Positions 10,495 to 22,281 are shown, counted from the stretch's first letter. The stretch: 64,000 nucleotides of DNA from Aphanomyces cochlioides (GCA_019828595.1 JAHQRK010000037.1:124001-188000); one strand, 5' to 3'. Program-made: numbers and translations. Notes: generated from the sequence alone by a model not told the origin.

Positions 10495-10680
10495 TTTTCA
10501 ACCAAATTTGTATTTTTGACCAAAAATCCAATTGATTTTCAAATCGATTTGATCATACTGAAGTCATGTTTTGCGTGAGTTAAATGACTAGTCGGTTCTG
10601 ATTGGCTGAGAGATTTGCAATTTCTAATCAGGGAAGCCCGTTCGATTCGAAATCGATTCCAAATCTTCACCGTTCTGCAC
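10495..10680 (+). repeat. dispersed repeat X, copy 1
   Basis: Similar over about 180 bp to 41082-41300: shared landmarks are TTGACCAAAAA, ATCATACTGAAGT, TTTTGCGTGAGTTA, TCTGATTGGCT and GAAGCCCGTTCGATTC. It is non-coding and its ends are not resolved. Confidence 0.65.
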
Positions 10681-11560
10681 AATTTTGTTTGAAACACACA
10701 CTACAGTATCTCCTCGATTTTCACACAGGCTATCAATGAATATACTGTCAAAATCAATTATTATAAAACTTGTCCTGCTTGCAATGCTCCACATTGTGTT
10801 AGGATCCGAGGGAAGTGTACTGTGTGTTATTGAGGGGTTTACGAAATGTTCCACGAAATCCCCTGAAATTTGATACCTCTATAATTAAGTTACATGAGAA
10901 ATGGTCGAATTGGCTTAAACAAACAACGTTGTCGAGGCTGAAGTCAAGTGCGACGTGTGCGTGGAAATGGACAGCAAGACGAGAACAACGCTGTCGAAGC
11001 TGAAGTATGTGTGGACATGGAGAAGGCACTAGAGTCCAGTGAGTTGAAATACTGTCGTATGGTGAGAGTCAGTATGAAAGCAATCTCAAACTTGGACTTA
11101 GGGAGTGCTCTGAGCCATGTTTGACGATCCGTGCTGTGCCAAAACAAAAGGGACAATGGATCCAAGACACAGCTTTGATGACCCAAGTCGAGTTCCTTAC
11201 TCCACTTGGGACATTTGAGCTGCGTTGTGGCTGCTTTGCCCTTCACACGGCGGCCAGCGAGTCTTGCCATGTCAAAAATGCCCAAAGGATTCATTGTACG
11301 AGTTCCTGGGGTGAAACTATTTAATCTCTTTAATAGGCACATATAAACATGTTCACAAGGAGTCAAATGGTACAAACACTGGGGCAAGTTGAGAATTTTA
11401 AAGTATGGAGCTTCGAGAGTTGGCCAGCTTGCATGCCCTCTTAGATCGTAAAATGGACAGAGGAATCATTGCCAACAATCATTGTCAATTCTTTCGTTCA
11501 TTCAAGAGTATCAACATTATCCTATGAGTATGTAAGTTTTACTAAGACAGTGCGATTTCA
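10681..11560. other. intergenic, no supported gene
   Basis: Several overlapping short frames occur on both strands (for example 10944-11387 minus) but none shows a recognisable domain, start context or intron structure. A short internal duplication (GTCGAGGCTGAAGT near 10930 and GTCGAAGCTGAAGT near 10994) is visible. Confidence 0.45.
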
Positions 11561-13219
11561 ATTTATTCATTGCATTTAGGTAGCCATTCGTACAACGTAA
11601 GGTAGCTCTTCTCAGCAACTTTTTGGAGCTGATATTTGTCAGTGATTTTCAGTGCATGGCAGAGGGAAGCAAGGCAATGACGGAACAAATTATCACGTAT
11701 GGTAGCAGGCATTGCTTGAATCACTTTATCACTTTTGTCGCAATAGATATACATGGAGTTGATTACCTTTTTCAGTTTTAAGACCTTTGATCGATCAGTT
11801 TTTTGCTCAAAATCCCTCGAGCGCAGATTAGCACGGTTGCCATCAAACCAAGCATTCCACATGATGTAAATGCTTCCAGGACGACATTTGAAGTTTTCAG
11901 TAGGGAATTGTAAATGCATCCATTGTGTAGAAGGCAAAATTTGAGCACCACATGCATGGACAATGACAAAGCTGGTGCCATTTCTGCTGGCACACTCGCT
12001 GACATTGGGGTATGACTAGACATACAATTATTTCGAGGTGCCAAATTCGAAATTTCTGCTACTATGCTCTCGCCAAGGCGTGACAACGAGTTGTTTAAAC
12101 AATTCAAAATAATATACTTGTCATTTTGTTTCTTGGCCATTTCGTTTTGAATACCATTGCTCACTTGCTGTGGAATGTCGTCCATGTTTTGATGAACTAT
12201 GGTAGTCAAGTTTTCAACAATTGTTTTCAAGTCATCGATTTGTTTGAACATAGTTATATGAGGTGGAATTCCAGTAGCTATGAGCCCTGAAATTGGATTT
12301 TGAATAACACCAGTCAGAACATCATTAGCAAGAGTAGTTAATACATCGGATTTCCAAACAGGGGACATGAACAAGGGGTGATTTAGATTCAGATTTTCTG
12401 CAAGCCATTTCTGATGATACACAAGCGAAGCCATAAAAAAGGGGACTGCTGAACGAAATTGATCAGGGTAAGTTATTGAATACCCTGGTAAAAGGGAATC
12501 CCATTGGCTTGATGTCAATGCGACACCATGAAAATGCGGGGGCAAAGTCGCGAAGTTGATGTTATGAATTTTAAATCCTGTCAATCGAATTGATCATGCA
12601 TATAACACTGACTCAAATACATGCTGCTGCACGACCAATAAATTGGTCTCCTCCGGGTTCCTCAAAGATGTATCGGCTTTGAACATTTCCAAGGCTCCAA
12701 CCAGCACGAAGCCAAACTGATATCGGAGACGGCCCACCTGGGGTATTACTCACATTTGTTGCGACACCTTTGCGGAATGAATGCGACCCAATAATGTCTG
12801 TAATTAATAAACCCATTGATAATATGACAGACTCATTTTTTTTGCACGTCGCAGATAACCAGTCTGTAAATCGGGACTGCGCTTTTTCACCAAAAAGGAG
12901 AGTCGTTCCTTCAACTTGTGGTGCTCTGGAAAACAGTAAAACAGCCAAACTTCATTGATGTGAGATGAAATACATTTATTTCATACTAACCTCAAAATTG
13001 GACAGATTTCAGGACAACAAGGATTGGCGTAGACATGACGTGGGTTTTGCATTTCACCCTCTTGATCATTTTTGGATAGACCATACTCAATTACCAATGG
13101 ACGACTTCCAAAACCTCATCTTTCTTTTTGTGTCACCTCATCTTTTTTGTATTTTTTACAGAGCAAAAAGAAATGTTTTGTGAGTGATTTTGTCTCCAAA
13201 ACATGAGTATTCTTAGAAC

Positions 13220-14419
13220 ATGAAAGAAGACTTTTATTGGTCGATATCCGAGCATTTCACAAAGGAAATGCTGGTGGTGCTGGTTCTCTTGCTGACTCGC
13301 GCAGCACGACTGCAACGGCTTCACCGCATAGCCTGCGCACTGCGTGTTCGAATGATGCTGAGGGAGCGACGTGCCATCCATGGAGTGGCTTTAATCGTGA
13401 ACCAAGAGCAATCGCCATGGTACTTCATGTATTCATCCCGTCACACCCCATCGTTCATCTCAACAGTCTCATTACCGCCACGGGCATTTGACAATCTATT
13501 ATTAGAGTTTTCAAAGCATTACAAGGTTCACTCACGATATGGCCGTGGAGGACGACCTCCACGGATCCCGTATACTCATGCTGTCCTGGCCATGCTTCTC
13601 CATTATTATACAGCAACCGTCGAGCACAAAACCCTCCAGGAACTCTTCGGTGTGGCACCAGCGACGTTTTCAAGAGTCATACGCAAAGCCGAAATAGCCC
13701 TCTCTCATGCCCTTGAAAGCCTGGGTGATTCTCGAATCGTATGGCCGGATCAACAGACTCAAACGATTTGGGCTGGAAAATCAAACGCGCGAGAGCCACT
13801 TGTTCATGGTGTATTTGCCTTTTTGGACGGCAAAAACTTCCGCGTCCAAGCGCCCAGTCGAACGGATTTGCAAAATGCTCTATATAATGGTAAATACAAT
13901 CTCTATTCATTAACGTTCTATGACATGTGCTTTCTATTAGGTTGGCTGCACTCGGTCTTTGTTACTGGTGTACTCTGCTTTGGCTTGGATGGAACATTGA
14001 TTTGGGGACGGCATAACTGTCCAGGCTCTTGGAACGACGGTGAGGTCAGCCGTCGACTCCAAGAGTTTATTGCATGACCGGGTGTCTTGGCGACGGGAAT
14101 GAAAATTGTCCCTGACTCTGCGTTTCCCGTGACAGGCCGTTGTGAAGGCAAAGTGATAACGCCACTAAAGGAAGGCGATCTGGATAGACAGCCGCCCGAG
14201 TGCCGTCTTGCCTTGCAGGCGATGAGTGACTCGATAGTCTCATTGCGACAAGCAGCGGAGTGGGGAATGGAGCCGTTGGAAAAGTGTACCGACAACTTCA
14301 ACTTCCACTACCGTTTGACCCCGATTTGAGAGCCGTACGACTCAACAACATCTTTCGTTTGTACAATTTCCGCGTTCGTCGCACTGGAATAAGCGAAATC
14401 AAGAACGTTTTTGGAGTGT
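13220..14419 (+). pseudogene. PIF/Harbinger transposase (DDE_Tnp_4 type)
   Basis: Catalytic pattern is clear: FLDGKNFRV (first Asp, near 13830), VPDSAFPV (second Asp, near 14115) and RQAAEWGM (Glu, near 14265). A 51-bp GT..AG intron lies at 13890-13940; removing it joins NALYNG to WLHSVFV as in the family. An in-frame TGA at 14075-14077 interrupts the gene, and a one-base deletion near 14280 shifts the last part, which then reads LPLPFDPDLR and NIFRLYNFRVRRTGIS to a stop at about 14419. The gene is therefore disabled by two lesions, while its overall length is normal. Confidence 0.88.
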
Positions 14420-14464
14420 AAGAAAGATTCAAAGCAAGTAAAGTTTATTCATGATTAATCCTTG

Positions 14465-15324
14465 TCACTTGTTCGAGCTAAATAGCTTGCCTAGCAAAGC
14501 CATCTGAAACTCGTTTCGACGGCGCTCCCTTTCAAAGCGCTCTTCATCGGCTTTCTGTTGTCTCTCTGTATGTTCCCGTTGCCATTGATATTCGCGTTGC
14601 ATTCGCCGTTCTTCACGCGCTTCCTCTTGTTCAAGACGGCGTTCTTCACGTGCTGCCGCGCGTTCGTCCATCATTATCATCATAGACATGAAGTCCGAGG
14701 AGTCGTTCTTTGTTGCCATGGCCCCATCGATAAACTTGTCCAAGTTTTGACGTCTCTTTGCAGTGTAAGAGAGTGTACCAGATGACGACGCAGTCTCAGA
14801 GAATGATCCGCCGCTCCGCTTTCTTAATTCTTTGCTTAATTCGATAAGCTCGTTCGTCGGCATGCCAGTGCGGTTGGGCTTGTCATCACGTGGGTATTCG
14901 CGTGCATGAGTTTCCTCTTCAATGTCTATATTTTATTGTAAAAATGGAATGGATTTATACTGGCACCTCCTCTTGTTGAGTTGTCGTCATTGCTCTCGTA
15001 GCCGTCGGCGTCTCGGTCGTCGGAGAGGGGAAGAACCGACGCTTGCATGTCGATTGCACGGCATATTCTTTTCGCCCGGGCAACATCCGGGGGACAATCC
15101 GGGTCTCCGGTCGGTTTTGAGTGATTCTTGAGCGCAACAAACTTCCGCTTCAGAGTGTCCGCATCGCGCTCAGCAAAGTTGGATGAGTTGAAGGCTCGCT
15201 CCACCTTGAGCCATCCATTCCTTCCAAGTGGTCTAATGTCTTCCACTTGATCCAGCATGTAATTGACGGACTCGGCGCACCAGCCCTTGCCTCGTCCACT
15301 CTTCTTGCTTGATGCTGCAGCCAT
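14465..15324 (-). CDS. Harbinger Myb/SANT-like DNA-binding protein
   Basis: Two exons, 15324-14961 and 14925-14465, joined over a 35-bp GT..AG intron (14926-14960) with the frame preserved. The protein is about 274 aa. Residues 10-75 form a SANT/Myb-like trihelix (GRGKGWCAESVNYMLDQVED, then WLKVERAFN and TLKRKFVALKNH). The C-terminal half is a long Glu/Arg-rich helix (EERRLEQEEAREERR). In Harbinger elements this partner binds the ends and brings in the transposase. No stop or frameshift is visible, unlike the transposase of the same element. Confidence 0.82.
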
Positions 15325-16176
15325 TCAAATTGAACACAAATATAGAAATGCGAAGATCAAAAAACGGTCTTCGCAAATATGCTTTCTTTATTAAAAAAGA
15401 AAAAGAAATGCGAAGGCTCGCAAATAAAAAGATGAGGTTTTGGAAGCCGTCCAATGCATCACCTATTTATATTAAATAAAGTTGAAAATGAAGACTACCT
15501 CGCCATGTGATATGTTGAAACTTTATTGATGCAACAGAGTTGGCTCTTGCCATTAAATTCCAACTCAGAAACAGGAACGAATGCGTAGATGCTTGTAATC
15601 TATAATCAGTAGACGCTCGAACAGCTTTTCGAGCTAAATACTTATATCCTAGTCGACGTCAGAGATGTCTCAAGTTTAATCATTTCCCATCAAATGACAT
15701 GGGTGATTTTCCTTCAACCAACGACATTGTGCCACTCTGCTTCAGAGTAGCAATGTGCCGTCTATAACCATGTAGATACTCTATAACGCTAGTTAATCGG
15801 CTTATTCATATGACTTACTTTTCATTATTTGCTTCAATTCAGGGGCCAAGTCTTGGCCATGTTCACTATAGTACAATAATGCACTATGACAGCCGTTCAC
15901 TGTAGAGAAGCCATTGTATTGAATTGGACTGAGTACTTCTCCAGTATTTCTGTCCCTTTTGATGGACACAAATGTTTGAATGGCTTTATAATCGGAGGAA
16001 CTTAGGGGCAACCTTATTCTCCCCTGTTCGATACAGGATGGTCGCTCGCGCTGTAGCCAGGCTGTGACTCGCTGTACTATACCTATATATCTGGCTATTG
16101 TCCTCTTCACAACCCTTTTCCCTATGATATCATCGCCTAGTTCAGGAGCACTTTCAGCCATGATGTGCCTGTTCAC

Positions 16177-17515
16177 ACAAAATGTAAAAGTATCCTATGG
16201 AAATGGACTGCATTTATCCGTATTTTACCGGTTGCGCAAAATTTCGCAAAACTGAAGTAACTTGTGTTATCTCGTCATTCATACTGAAATTAAGTTATTC
16301 ATCTGGTGATTCGAAACAAAAAAGTTTCTTGAATCCGGAAAAAAAAATTTTCCGGCTAAACGTTTCATATTTATTTCGTAAAGCACTGGTACTGTTTATT
16401 TTTACAATTGTTTGTTCAATTCCCGTGCCATTTTTGGGAACTGAAGTCAAATTTATGTCATGAATTTTAGTGTATTTTACTCCAAATCATCTCCTAGAAA
16501 TCTCGCATCAACTGATAAATTGTGCGAATACAGTACATTCGTTCGAATGTGTTCTTTTGGATAATTTGTACGTACATTACGTTATTGGCATACTTAACTG
16601 TTCTCATATTTGCATCCTTTTTGTGTGCTGTGTCAAATTCTTCGTAATTCGGGTTCAATACACAATACCCATATTACCCATTTAATTTACTTCGAAATTC
16701 GGGAGTATACAAATTTCAAGAAATGGGTACTGCAACAGCAACAACAGCAACAACATCAGACACCCCTCCAGAAGAAACTAACCTTCGGTGAAGTGGGATA
16801 TCGGAGATATCCTCGTACACACTTCCCTCGGAAGTCACAGTGGAATGTACCACTCATATAATAGAAGGTTTTAGCAAGTCGTGTTTTTGATCCAAATCCC
16901 CGACTCAGCTTCGATGACATAAACACGCGCTCTTCGAAAACAATCCGAATATTCATGTTGGACGGATATTGCACTTCGTATTCACACGGTGTCATGCTGT
17001 CGAGGTGTGGTTCTGCCTTGCGCCACGCTACCTGGACATTTCAGTGGCCCATCTCGTATGGATCAATGCGAATTACCTCCTAGTAAAAAGCTTAATCGGT
17101 TATTAGCTCCATGCAGCTTGCTTTTTGTTTTTAACGACCATCGGCAAATTCACGACTTGGGTGGCCAAAGTCGGTTCGGAAAATGAAATTCCCAACTTTC
17201 GAGTGGTAAATTCCCGACTCCATCGAATTTCGAAGCAAGTGAAATCCAAATTTATAAGTCGTAAATTCAATTTCACGACTTGCTAAAACGTTCTAGTGTG
17301 TCCGGACAACGACGAGCTACAGGACGTATCTCACTTGGACGTCGAGACCTTGCGATTTCAAAATGTAAATCGTCAGGGACGTCGTTAAAAGCAGCTCAAA
17401 ATGTACTTCAGCGCAAACAGGAGCGTCGCTCTATCGAGCGCGTTAACGCTATCCCGGACTTCCTGAACGACTAGAAACTCGGCTCAGCGATACACACTGT
17501 TGGAAATACTCCCAT
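16177..17515. other. intergenic, AT-rich with a short CAA repeat
   Basis: No supported gene. A (CAA)n/(CAG)-type microsatellite lies at about 16732-16756. Short frames at 16756-16995 (minus) and 17280-17474 (plus) are protein-like but have no recognisable domain; the second is rich in Arg, Lys and Ser and starts in a decayed context. Confidence 0.45.
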
Positions 17516-17790
17516 AATTGATACGAAGAAGGGCTTATATACTCTATTGTGGATTCGCTAGAAATTTCCCAATTTGGATTCGTTTTTGTATCAATCTCCA
17601 ATCGCGCCAATACATTGGATGGATGAAAATTAGAACTGTACTTTCTCTCATGGGAACTGTACTTTCTTTAAAATTTTATTCAGCCAATCACAATCGCTCA
17701 AAATATTTATTAGCCAATGGCGTCGATTGGTGATTGAACAAAGTCTGGAAATTCGTATCAAATCAACAATAAAAAAATACAAATTTGAGT
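17516..17790 (+). repeat. dispersed repeat Z, copy 1
   Basis: About 250 bp nearly identical, in inverse orientation, to 63540-63790. Shared landmarks include CAATCTCCAATCGCGCCAAT, GGGAACTGTACTTTC and CGTATCAAATCAACAA. Non-coding; TIRs not resolved. A short further fragment lies at about 36114-36142. Confidence 0.8.
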
Positions 17791-17894
17791 GAAAAAGACA
17801 ATACTTATTAAGGCAATTTTTCAGAGTGGGTGTTTTTTGTCGATGTCCCACATCCACTCCCGTGCAATTCCTCATCCCAGTACATGTTCACATA

Positions 17895-18529
17895 CTACAC
17901 CATTGTTCGTTTAACTTGCGATATATTTCGTATCACGTGCAATATATTTCGTATGACTTGCAATGTATTTCGTATGACTTGCATTTAATTTCGTGGCCCG
18001 CGACGAAAATCGATTTATATTTCGCATGACTTGCATTATATTTCATACCTCTTGCATTTAATTTCGTATTTTTAGCTTATATTTCGTATCACGTGCATTT
18101 AATTTCGCAGAGCAAAAAATTGTTATCGAACTCATAAGAAATTCATGGGACACTTCAATCGCCATATAAGTCAATGCGAGCATCAAACAAGCTCAGCAGA
18201 GTTCATATGCGGCTGCCCGTCGCAAATTCATAGTTCACAGTGTTGTCAAGCCAACACTGCAACACATGTGAAACTTCATATCTCAATAGGAGATTGAATA
18301 TATTTTGCATTTATACGAATTTAAATGCACGTGATACGAAATATAAGCTAAAAATATGAAATTAAATGCAAGAGGTATAATGCAAGTCATGCGAAATAAA
18401 TCGATTTTCGTCGCGGGCCACGAAATTAAATGCAAGTCATACGAAATACATTGCAAGTCATACGAAATATATTGCACGTGATACGAAATATATCGCAAGT
18501 TAAACGAACTAAACCGGCAAATGGTGTAG
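17895..18529. mobile_element. fold-back MITE with tandem-repeat arms, TA target site
   Basis: Two inverted arms (about 17895-18114 and 18306-18529) surround a spacer of about 190 bp. Ends are CTACACCATT and its complement, flanked by TA on both sides (17893-17894 and 18530-18531). Each arm is built from degenerate tandem units of the type TTTCGTATGACTTGCA. The left arm lacks about 11 bp (TGCCGGTTTAG type) that the right arm has. No coding capacity. TA target and CTAC end resemble the MITE at 9084-9818. Confidence 0.85.
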
Positions 18530-18595
18530 TAAACATTGTGTCGAGTTTGCAAAGTCCACAGTGAAACAGAGACTCGCCTTGATTATCGTGTTGGT

Positions 18596-20304
18596 CTACT
18601 CGATATCAGCCAATCCTTCTTTGAGGATCGCAATGCAGTCATCCATTTGACCTTTGGTCATGCATAGTGGTGGCGCAAGTCGCACGATGTTGCCATGGGT
18701 GGGTTTGGCCAAGAGGCCCTTGTCGCGCAAGTTCAAGCACAAATCCCAAGCATCAGGTTTGCCTGGACGTTCTTTGATAATGATTGCATTCAAGAGTCCA
18801 CGGCCGCGTACGCCTTGGCACACTGATGAGTCGAGCCTAGAAATGTTTATCCATCAATCTTGCCCAAAAGTATATATCGTACGTGTACTTGGTCATCTCG
18901 GAACGAAAGTAGTTGCCCAATTCATATGCATTCTCTGCAAGCTTTTCTTCCTCAAGAACTTTGAGTGCTTCAATCGCGACGCGACTTCCGAGTGGGTTGC
19001 CGCCGTACGTCGAACCATGCTGACCAGGTTTAATGTTCAGCATGATTTCATCTGACGTCAAGACTGCTGACACAGGATACACACCTCCAGAGAGCGCTAA
19101 AATACACGCAGTTGAGACATCACTCGTGAAGCTGCCGCGTACCTTTGCCCAAGATGAGAATATCAGGCTTCACTTGGTCATAGTCGACGCAGAGCATCTT
19201 GCCTGTGCGTGCAAGACCCGTTTGGACTTCGTCGGCAATCAATAGCACATTGTGCTTCTTGCAAAGCTCCGACACTTGACGCAAATAGCCATCTCGAGGC
19301 ACAACGACGCCAGCTTCTCCCTATAGAGATATTGTCAAAACGTGCGAGTTTTTGTAGGACGACAAACCTGAATGGGCTCGACCATAAACGCGGCAATGTT
19401 CTTGTCGCTTTCAAACTTTGCACGAAGGGCATCAATGTCGTCGTATGGAACTTTATCGAAGCCAGGCATGAATGGACCAAACTCTAAATTCGCCACCGTC
19501 GTTAGTTACAACGTCTCGTCGATGCCTTACTTCCATAAGCATTTTCATCATCAGACGACGAAATAGCACTCATTGTGCGGCCCCAAAAGTTGTTGTTGCA
19601 AAAGATAATTTTCGCCTACACGAGGATCAATTCGAGATCGTTCAACGTGTTGGTGGAAACAAACCTGGTTTTCTGGCACGCCTTTGCATTCATACGCCCA
19701 ACGTCGCGCCAATTTAATCGCAGTTTCACCGCCTTCCACCCCCGTGTTCATGGGCAAAACCTAAAAGAATAAGCGCGATAAGGTTATCTTGCTCCATGCC
19801 AGCCGTACGCGATCAAAGCCAAAGAATTTCGTCACGAATTCTTCGTATTCGCCAAGCACATCGTTGTAGAAAGCCCGAGACGTCAATGTCAACGTCGAAG
19901 CTTGTTCTGTAAGTGCTTCGATAATACGAGGATGACAATGGCCCTACGATGAAGGTGATGTTCCACGGACGAGCTGTGGTTTTACCTGGTTGACGGCTGA
20001 GTAAGCGCTGAGGAAATCATAGTATTGCTTGCCTTCAACGTCCCACACATGAACGCCTAGATGCTTGTCAATTATCACAGCACGCGGCGTGATAAGGCGT
20101 ACCTTGGGCACGGCTGAGCACGACTGGCAACGGATGATAATTGTGCGCTCCATACTTGTCTTCACGAGCCATATATTGCTCTGGCGTCAACTTGTGCTTG
20201 TTCTCAGCGCTGCCATCGACAGATACGGCAAAGGCGCTCTTGTGGCGCGTGCTGTTAGCCAGTTGACGGGTGTGTCGGACGACAGAGCGGCGGACTGCAA
20301 ACAT
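18596..20304 (-). CDS. OAT: ornithine aminotransferase
   Basis: PLP enzyme converting ornithine plus 2-oxoglutarate to glutamate semialdehyde plus glutamate, linking arginine and proline metabolism. Nine exons splice into 443 aa, the usual length: 20304-20103, 20056-19986, 19943-19809, 19760-19665, 19615-19531, 19483-19368, 19320-19143, 19096-18889 and 18836-18596. All introns are 42-52 bp with GT..AG ends. Landmarks are [42 protein letters not shown] with the PLP lysine, and [12 protein letters not shown]. The N-terminus ([15 protein letters not shown]) is basic and looks like a mitochondrial presequence. No lesion seen. Confidence 0.95.
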
Positions 20305-20604
20305 CTCTTCCTTGTGGACCCGAGAACGTCAAATCCAGAATGCTGTGTTTGCCCAACGGTCGCTCGACTTCGAATTTACCACTTCGAACATGTTTCAAAA
20401 AAGATGTGGATAATTGTATACGACATCTTCGGAGTCGATGCGATGCCAACGAAAACGAGCCGTCTTCGCTCGATGAACCCGTGAATGAATTATCCTACAA
20501 GTTCCCGGGAAGACGACGAAGATTAGCTTGATAAGGGGTGCTTCAGCGTGGTCTTCAAGACCGAAGATCGGGAGACAAAGCTGTGTAACAAACCCGTGGC
20601 GCCA

Positions 20605-21040
20605 TGGATAACCTGAGTAAATTCGTTAACATGTACACTATCCGGTTAAAATTTGTCAACCTGTAATCTCGAGACTGTATTCCTAACTCCACTTAAGCCT
20701 CAGCATAGTTCCTTTAACAGGCCTCATCAGGGTGGCGGCACGGCCTTACGGCCTACCTGCAGCCTTTCCCGATGAGAGAAAATATAATGCAATCCCTGTA
20801 TGGTGGTCGTTCAGGGCTCCCTCCTCCGAGTCATCCGCCTACAGAAAATTTTACGCTCGACCTCCGCTTCGCTTCGGTGAGTGCCATTTTCTGGGCAGAC
20901 GACCGACGTCGTCCGCGCAGTTTAAGGCTTTTCCAGTGAAGTTATGCATTGCTGAAGTATTGTTCTGCAGCCACAAACTGTTCAGGTTAACGAATTTTAA
21001 CCGGATAATGTTCAGGTTAACGAAATTACTCTGGATAACC
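20605..21040. mobile_element. MITE with about 50-bp inverted ends
   Basis: Left end near 20605-20662 and right end near 20984-21040 are inverted copies sharing GAGTAAATTCGTTAAC, ATCCGGTTAAAATT and AACCTG. The interior contains a palindromic GCGGCACGGCCTTACGGCCTACC segment (repeat W, from 20721). No transposase. Exact borders and target duplication are not resolved. Confidence 0.7.
20721..20860 (+). repeat. dispersed repeat W, copy 1
   Basis: Starts GCCTCATCAGGGTGGCGGCA and contains CGATGAGAGAAAATATAA and CTCCCTCCTCCGAGTCATCC. Further copies lie at 33267-33405 (same strand) and about 21868-22000 (inverted, diverged). Here it forms the core of a MITE. Confidence 0.8.
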
Positions 21041-21867
21041 TTGCGCAAACTTTTTAAGCTGCTCTGTCTCAGGAGGGGTTCAAAGCGAATTGACGCTTGG
21101 ATGCGAAGAATTTACAAGGATACATCTATCTTTATGAACCCTCTTCGCCTGAAAAGGAAGGAAGGAGATGGAGAGGAAGCAAACGGGTGCAACTTGGTGC
21201 TCATGGAATGTGTATGTTGTCGTGGGACGTACCGCAGTTCAACCAAATGCTCATGCTTAATTGGATAAAATTGACGCGTACATTCCAATTTCAAAGATAA
21301 CTTCAATGCGCATCTCGAGAAGGCTCATGTTATCAACCTGGTTGGATGGACAATCCTGAGAAGATGCACATCTTGCGAGCGACTGTCGCTCGACGGATTG
21401 CTTACAGCGATACGCCACCTTCGAATGCGACAACACCGAAAAAGCATTCAACCCCTACAACGGGTGAGTTGACAAGATCTCCTTGAGGCCTTTCAATCGA
21501 GTGGAAATCTCACGAGGAAGCAACTACAAAGTCGATTTAGAGGCTTTGGAGCTCAAAGACCCCCCCCTCTTCACGTCTTGACGATAATATTGTCGGCAAA
21601 AACTATGAACTTATTGACAGGCGGTCGTAGTAACAATTATCTTTTCCACTTGTGAGAGAGTCGACAGCTGGTCAATTTATCATCTTCTTATCGCCCCCCG
21701 CTAATTGACGGTGCGACAGGGAAGGAAGTCTCTGGGGAGGTTATGCACGCCTGGAAGCCGGCTTCGCATTTTGTAAAGAACCTTAACACTGTTCCGGTTA
21801 TGATTAGTGAAGTTCGTCAACTATCCGCCCTGAAATTGCGCTCACTGCAGTGAAGCGGAGGTTGAGT

Positions 21868-22000
21868 GTAAAATGTTCTGCATCGGAGGAGGAAGCCCTC
21901 CAAAGTGCACCAAAAAGACTTGTTCATATTCAATCTCATCGGAAATGGTGACAGGTTGGCCGAAAGGGGTCGCGTCGCCACCGTGATGGGATCTGTATTA
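21868..22000 (-). repeat. dispersed repeat W, inverted diverged copy
   Basis: CATCGGAGGAGGAAGCCCTCC, GTGCACCAAAAAG and TCTCATCGG match the complement of repeat W. Probably the core of a second, decayed MITE spanning roughly 21770-22090; its ends are too diverged to place. Confidence 0.6.
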
Positions 22001-22093
22001 AAACAGAAGTTGAGTTACGAGCGTACTGTATTTTCTGGCAGGCTTGAGTGTTCTTGTGCGATGTCCTTCAAGTTAACGAGACATAACCAGTTA

Positions 22094-22281
22094 CAATAGT
22101 CCCCCAGTTTTCGCCTCACCCATTTTTCAAAATTTATATCAGGGTATTATTATTGATAACAAATTATTTTTCAAAACTTTATGGTATTAACACTTAATAC
22201 TGCCAAAATATATAAGGCAGACAAAATAATATTATACAGGATATAAATTTAGATTGGGTGGCGAAAACTGTGGTACAGTAG
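22094..22281. mobile_element. small MITE with pogo-like ends
   Basis: Left end CAATAGTCCCCCAGTTTTCGCC and right end GGCGAAAACTGTGGTACAGTAG are imperfect inverted repeats with TA at the left border. The interior has CAAAATAATATTATACAGGA, also present in the fragment at 24980-25061. No ORF. The right border is uncertain. Confidence 0.7.

Larger units (their letters stand above)
13099..15452. mobile_element. PIF/Harbinger DNA transposon, complete ends
   Basis: About 32-bp TIRs: left GGACGACTTCCAAAACCTCA, right the complement of GGACGGCTTCCAAAACCTCA, both continuing with ATCTTT. A 3-bp AAT duplication flanks the element (13096-13098 and 15453-15455). It holds the two standard Harbinger genes, a DDE transposase on the plus strand and a Myb-like protein on the minus strand, converging. 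It is inserted into an exon of the Crypton recombinase gene: deleting it restores a continuous protein reading across the junction. GCGAAG motifs repeat just inside the right end. Confidence 0.92.
11563..16176 (-). pseudogene. Crypton-like tyrosine recombinase gene, interrupted
   Basis: Minus-strand exons join into a tyrosine recombinase. 16176-15819 is the N-terminal SAM-like domain. 15788-15493 carries WNLMARANS, whose Arg is the first catalytic residue. An exon beginning near 15456 continues across the Harbinger insertion to 12991. 12949-12640 carries SHSFRKG (H-x-x-R) and QSRYIF (Tyr nucleophile). The rest holds a linker and a C-terminal WNAWF domain like the DNA-binding domain of Cryptons. 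Introns are 30 bp (15789-15818), about 36 bp near 15457-15492 and 41 bp (12950-12990). Two TGA codons near 15655-15690, a frame break at the first intron and a frameshift near 11960 show it is dead. No terminal repeats were found, as expected for Cryptons. Confidence 0.82.

Noticed and set aside
10944..11387. 147-codon minus-strand ORF
   Set aside because: Protein-like words but no family, no start context and no conserved neighbour; left as intergenic.
16733..16756. CAA/CAG repeat as a CRISPR or regulatory array
   Set aside because: Simple microsatellite; no spacer structure.
17280..17474. Basic 64-codon ORF as a DNA-binding protein
   Set aside because: No domain and no neighbours; composition alone is not enough.
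20068..20304. Apparent early stop in ornithine aminotransferase
   Set aside because: Explained by a 46-bp intron at 20057-20102; spliced protein is continuous.
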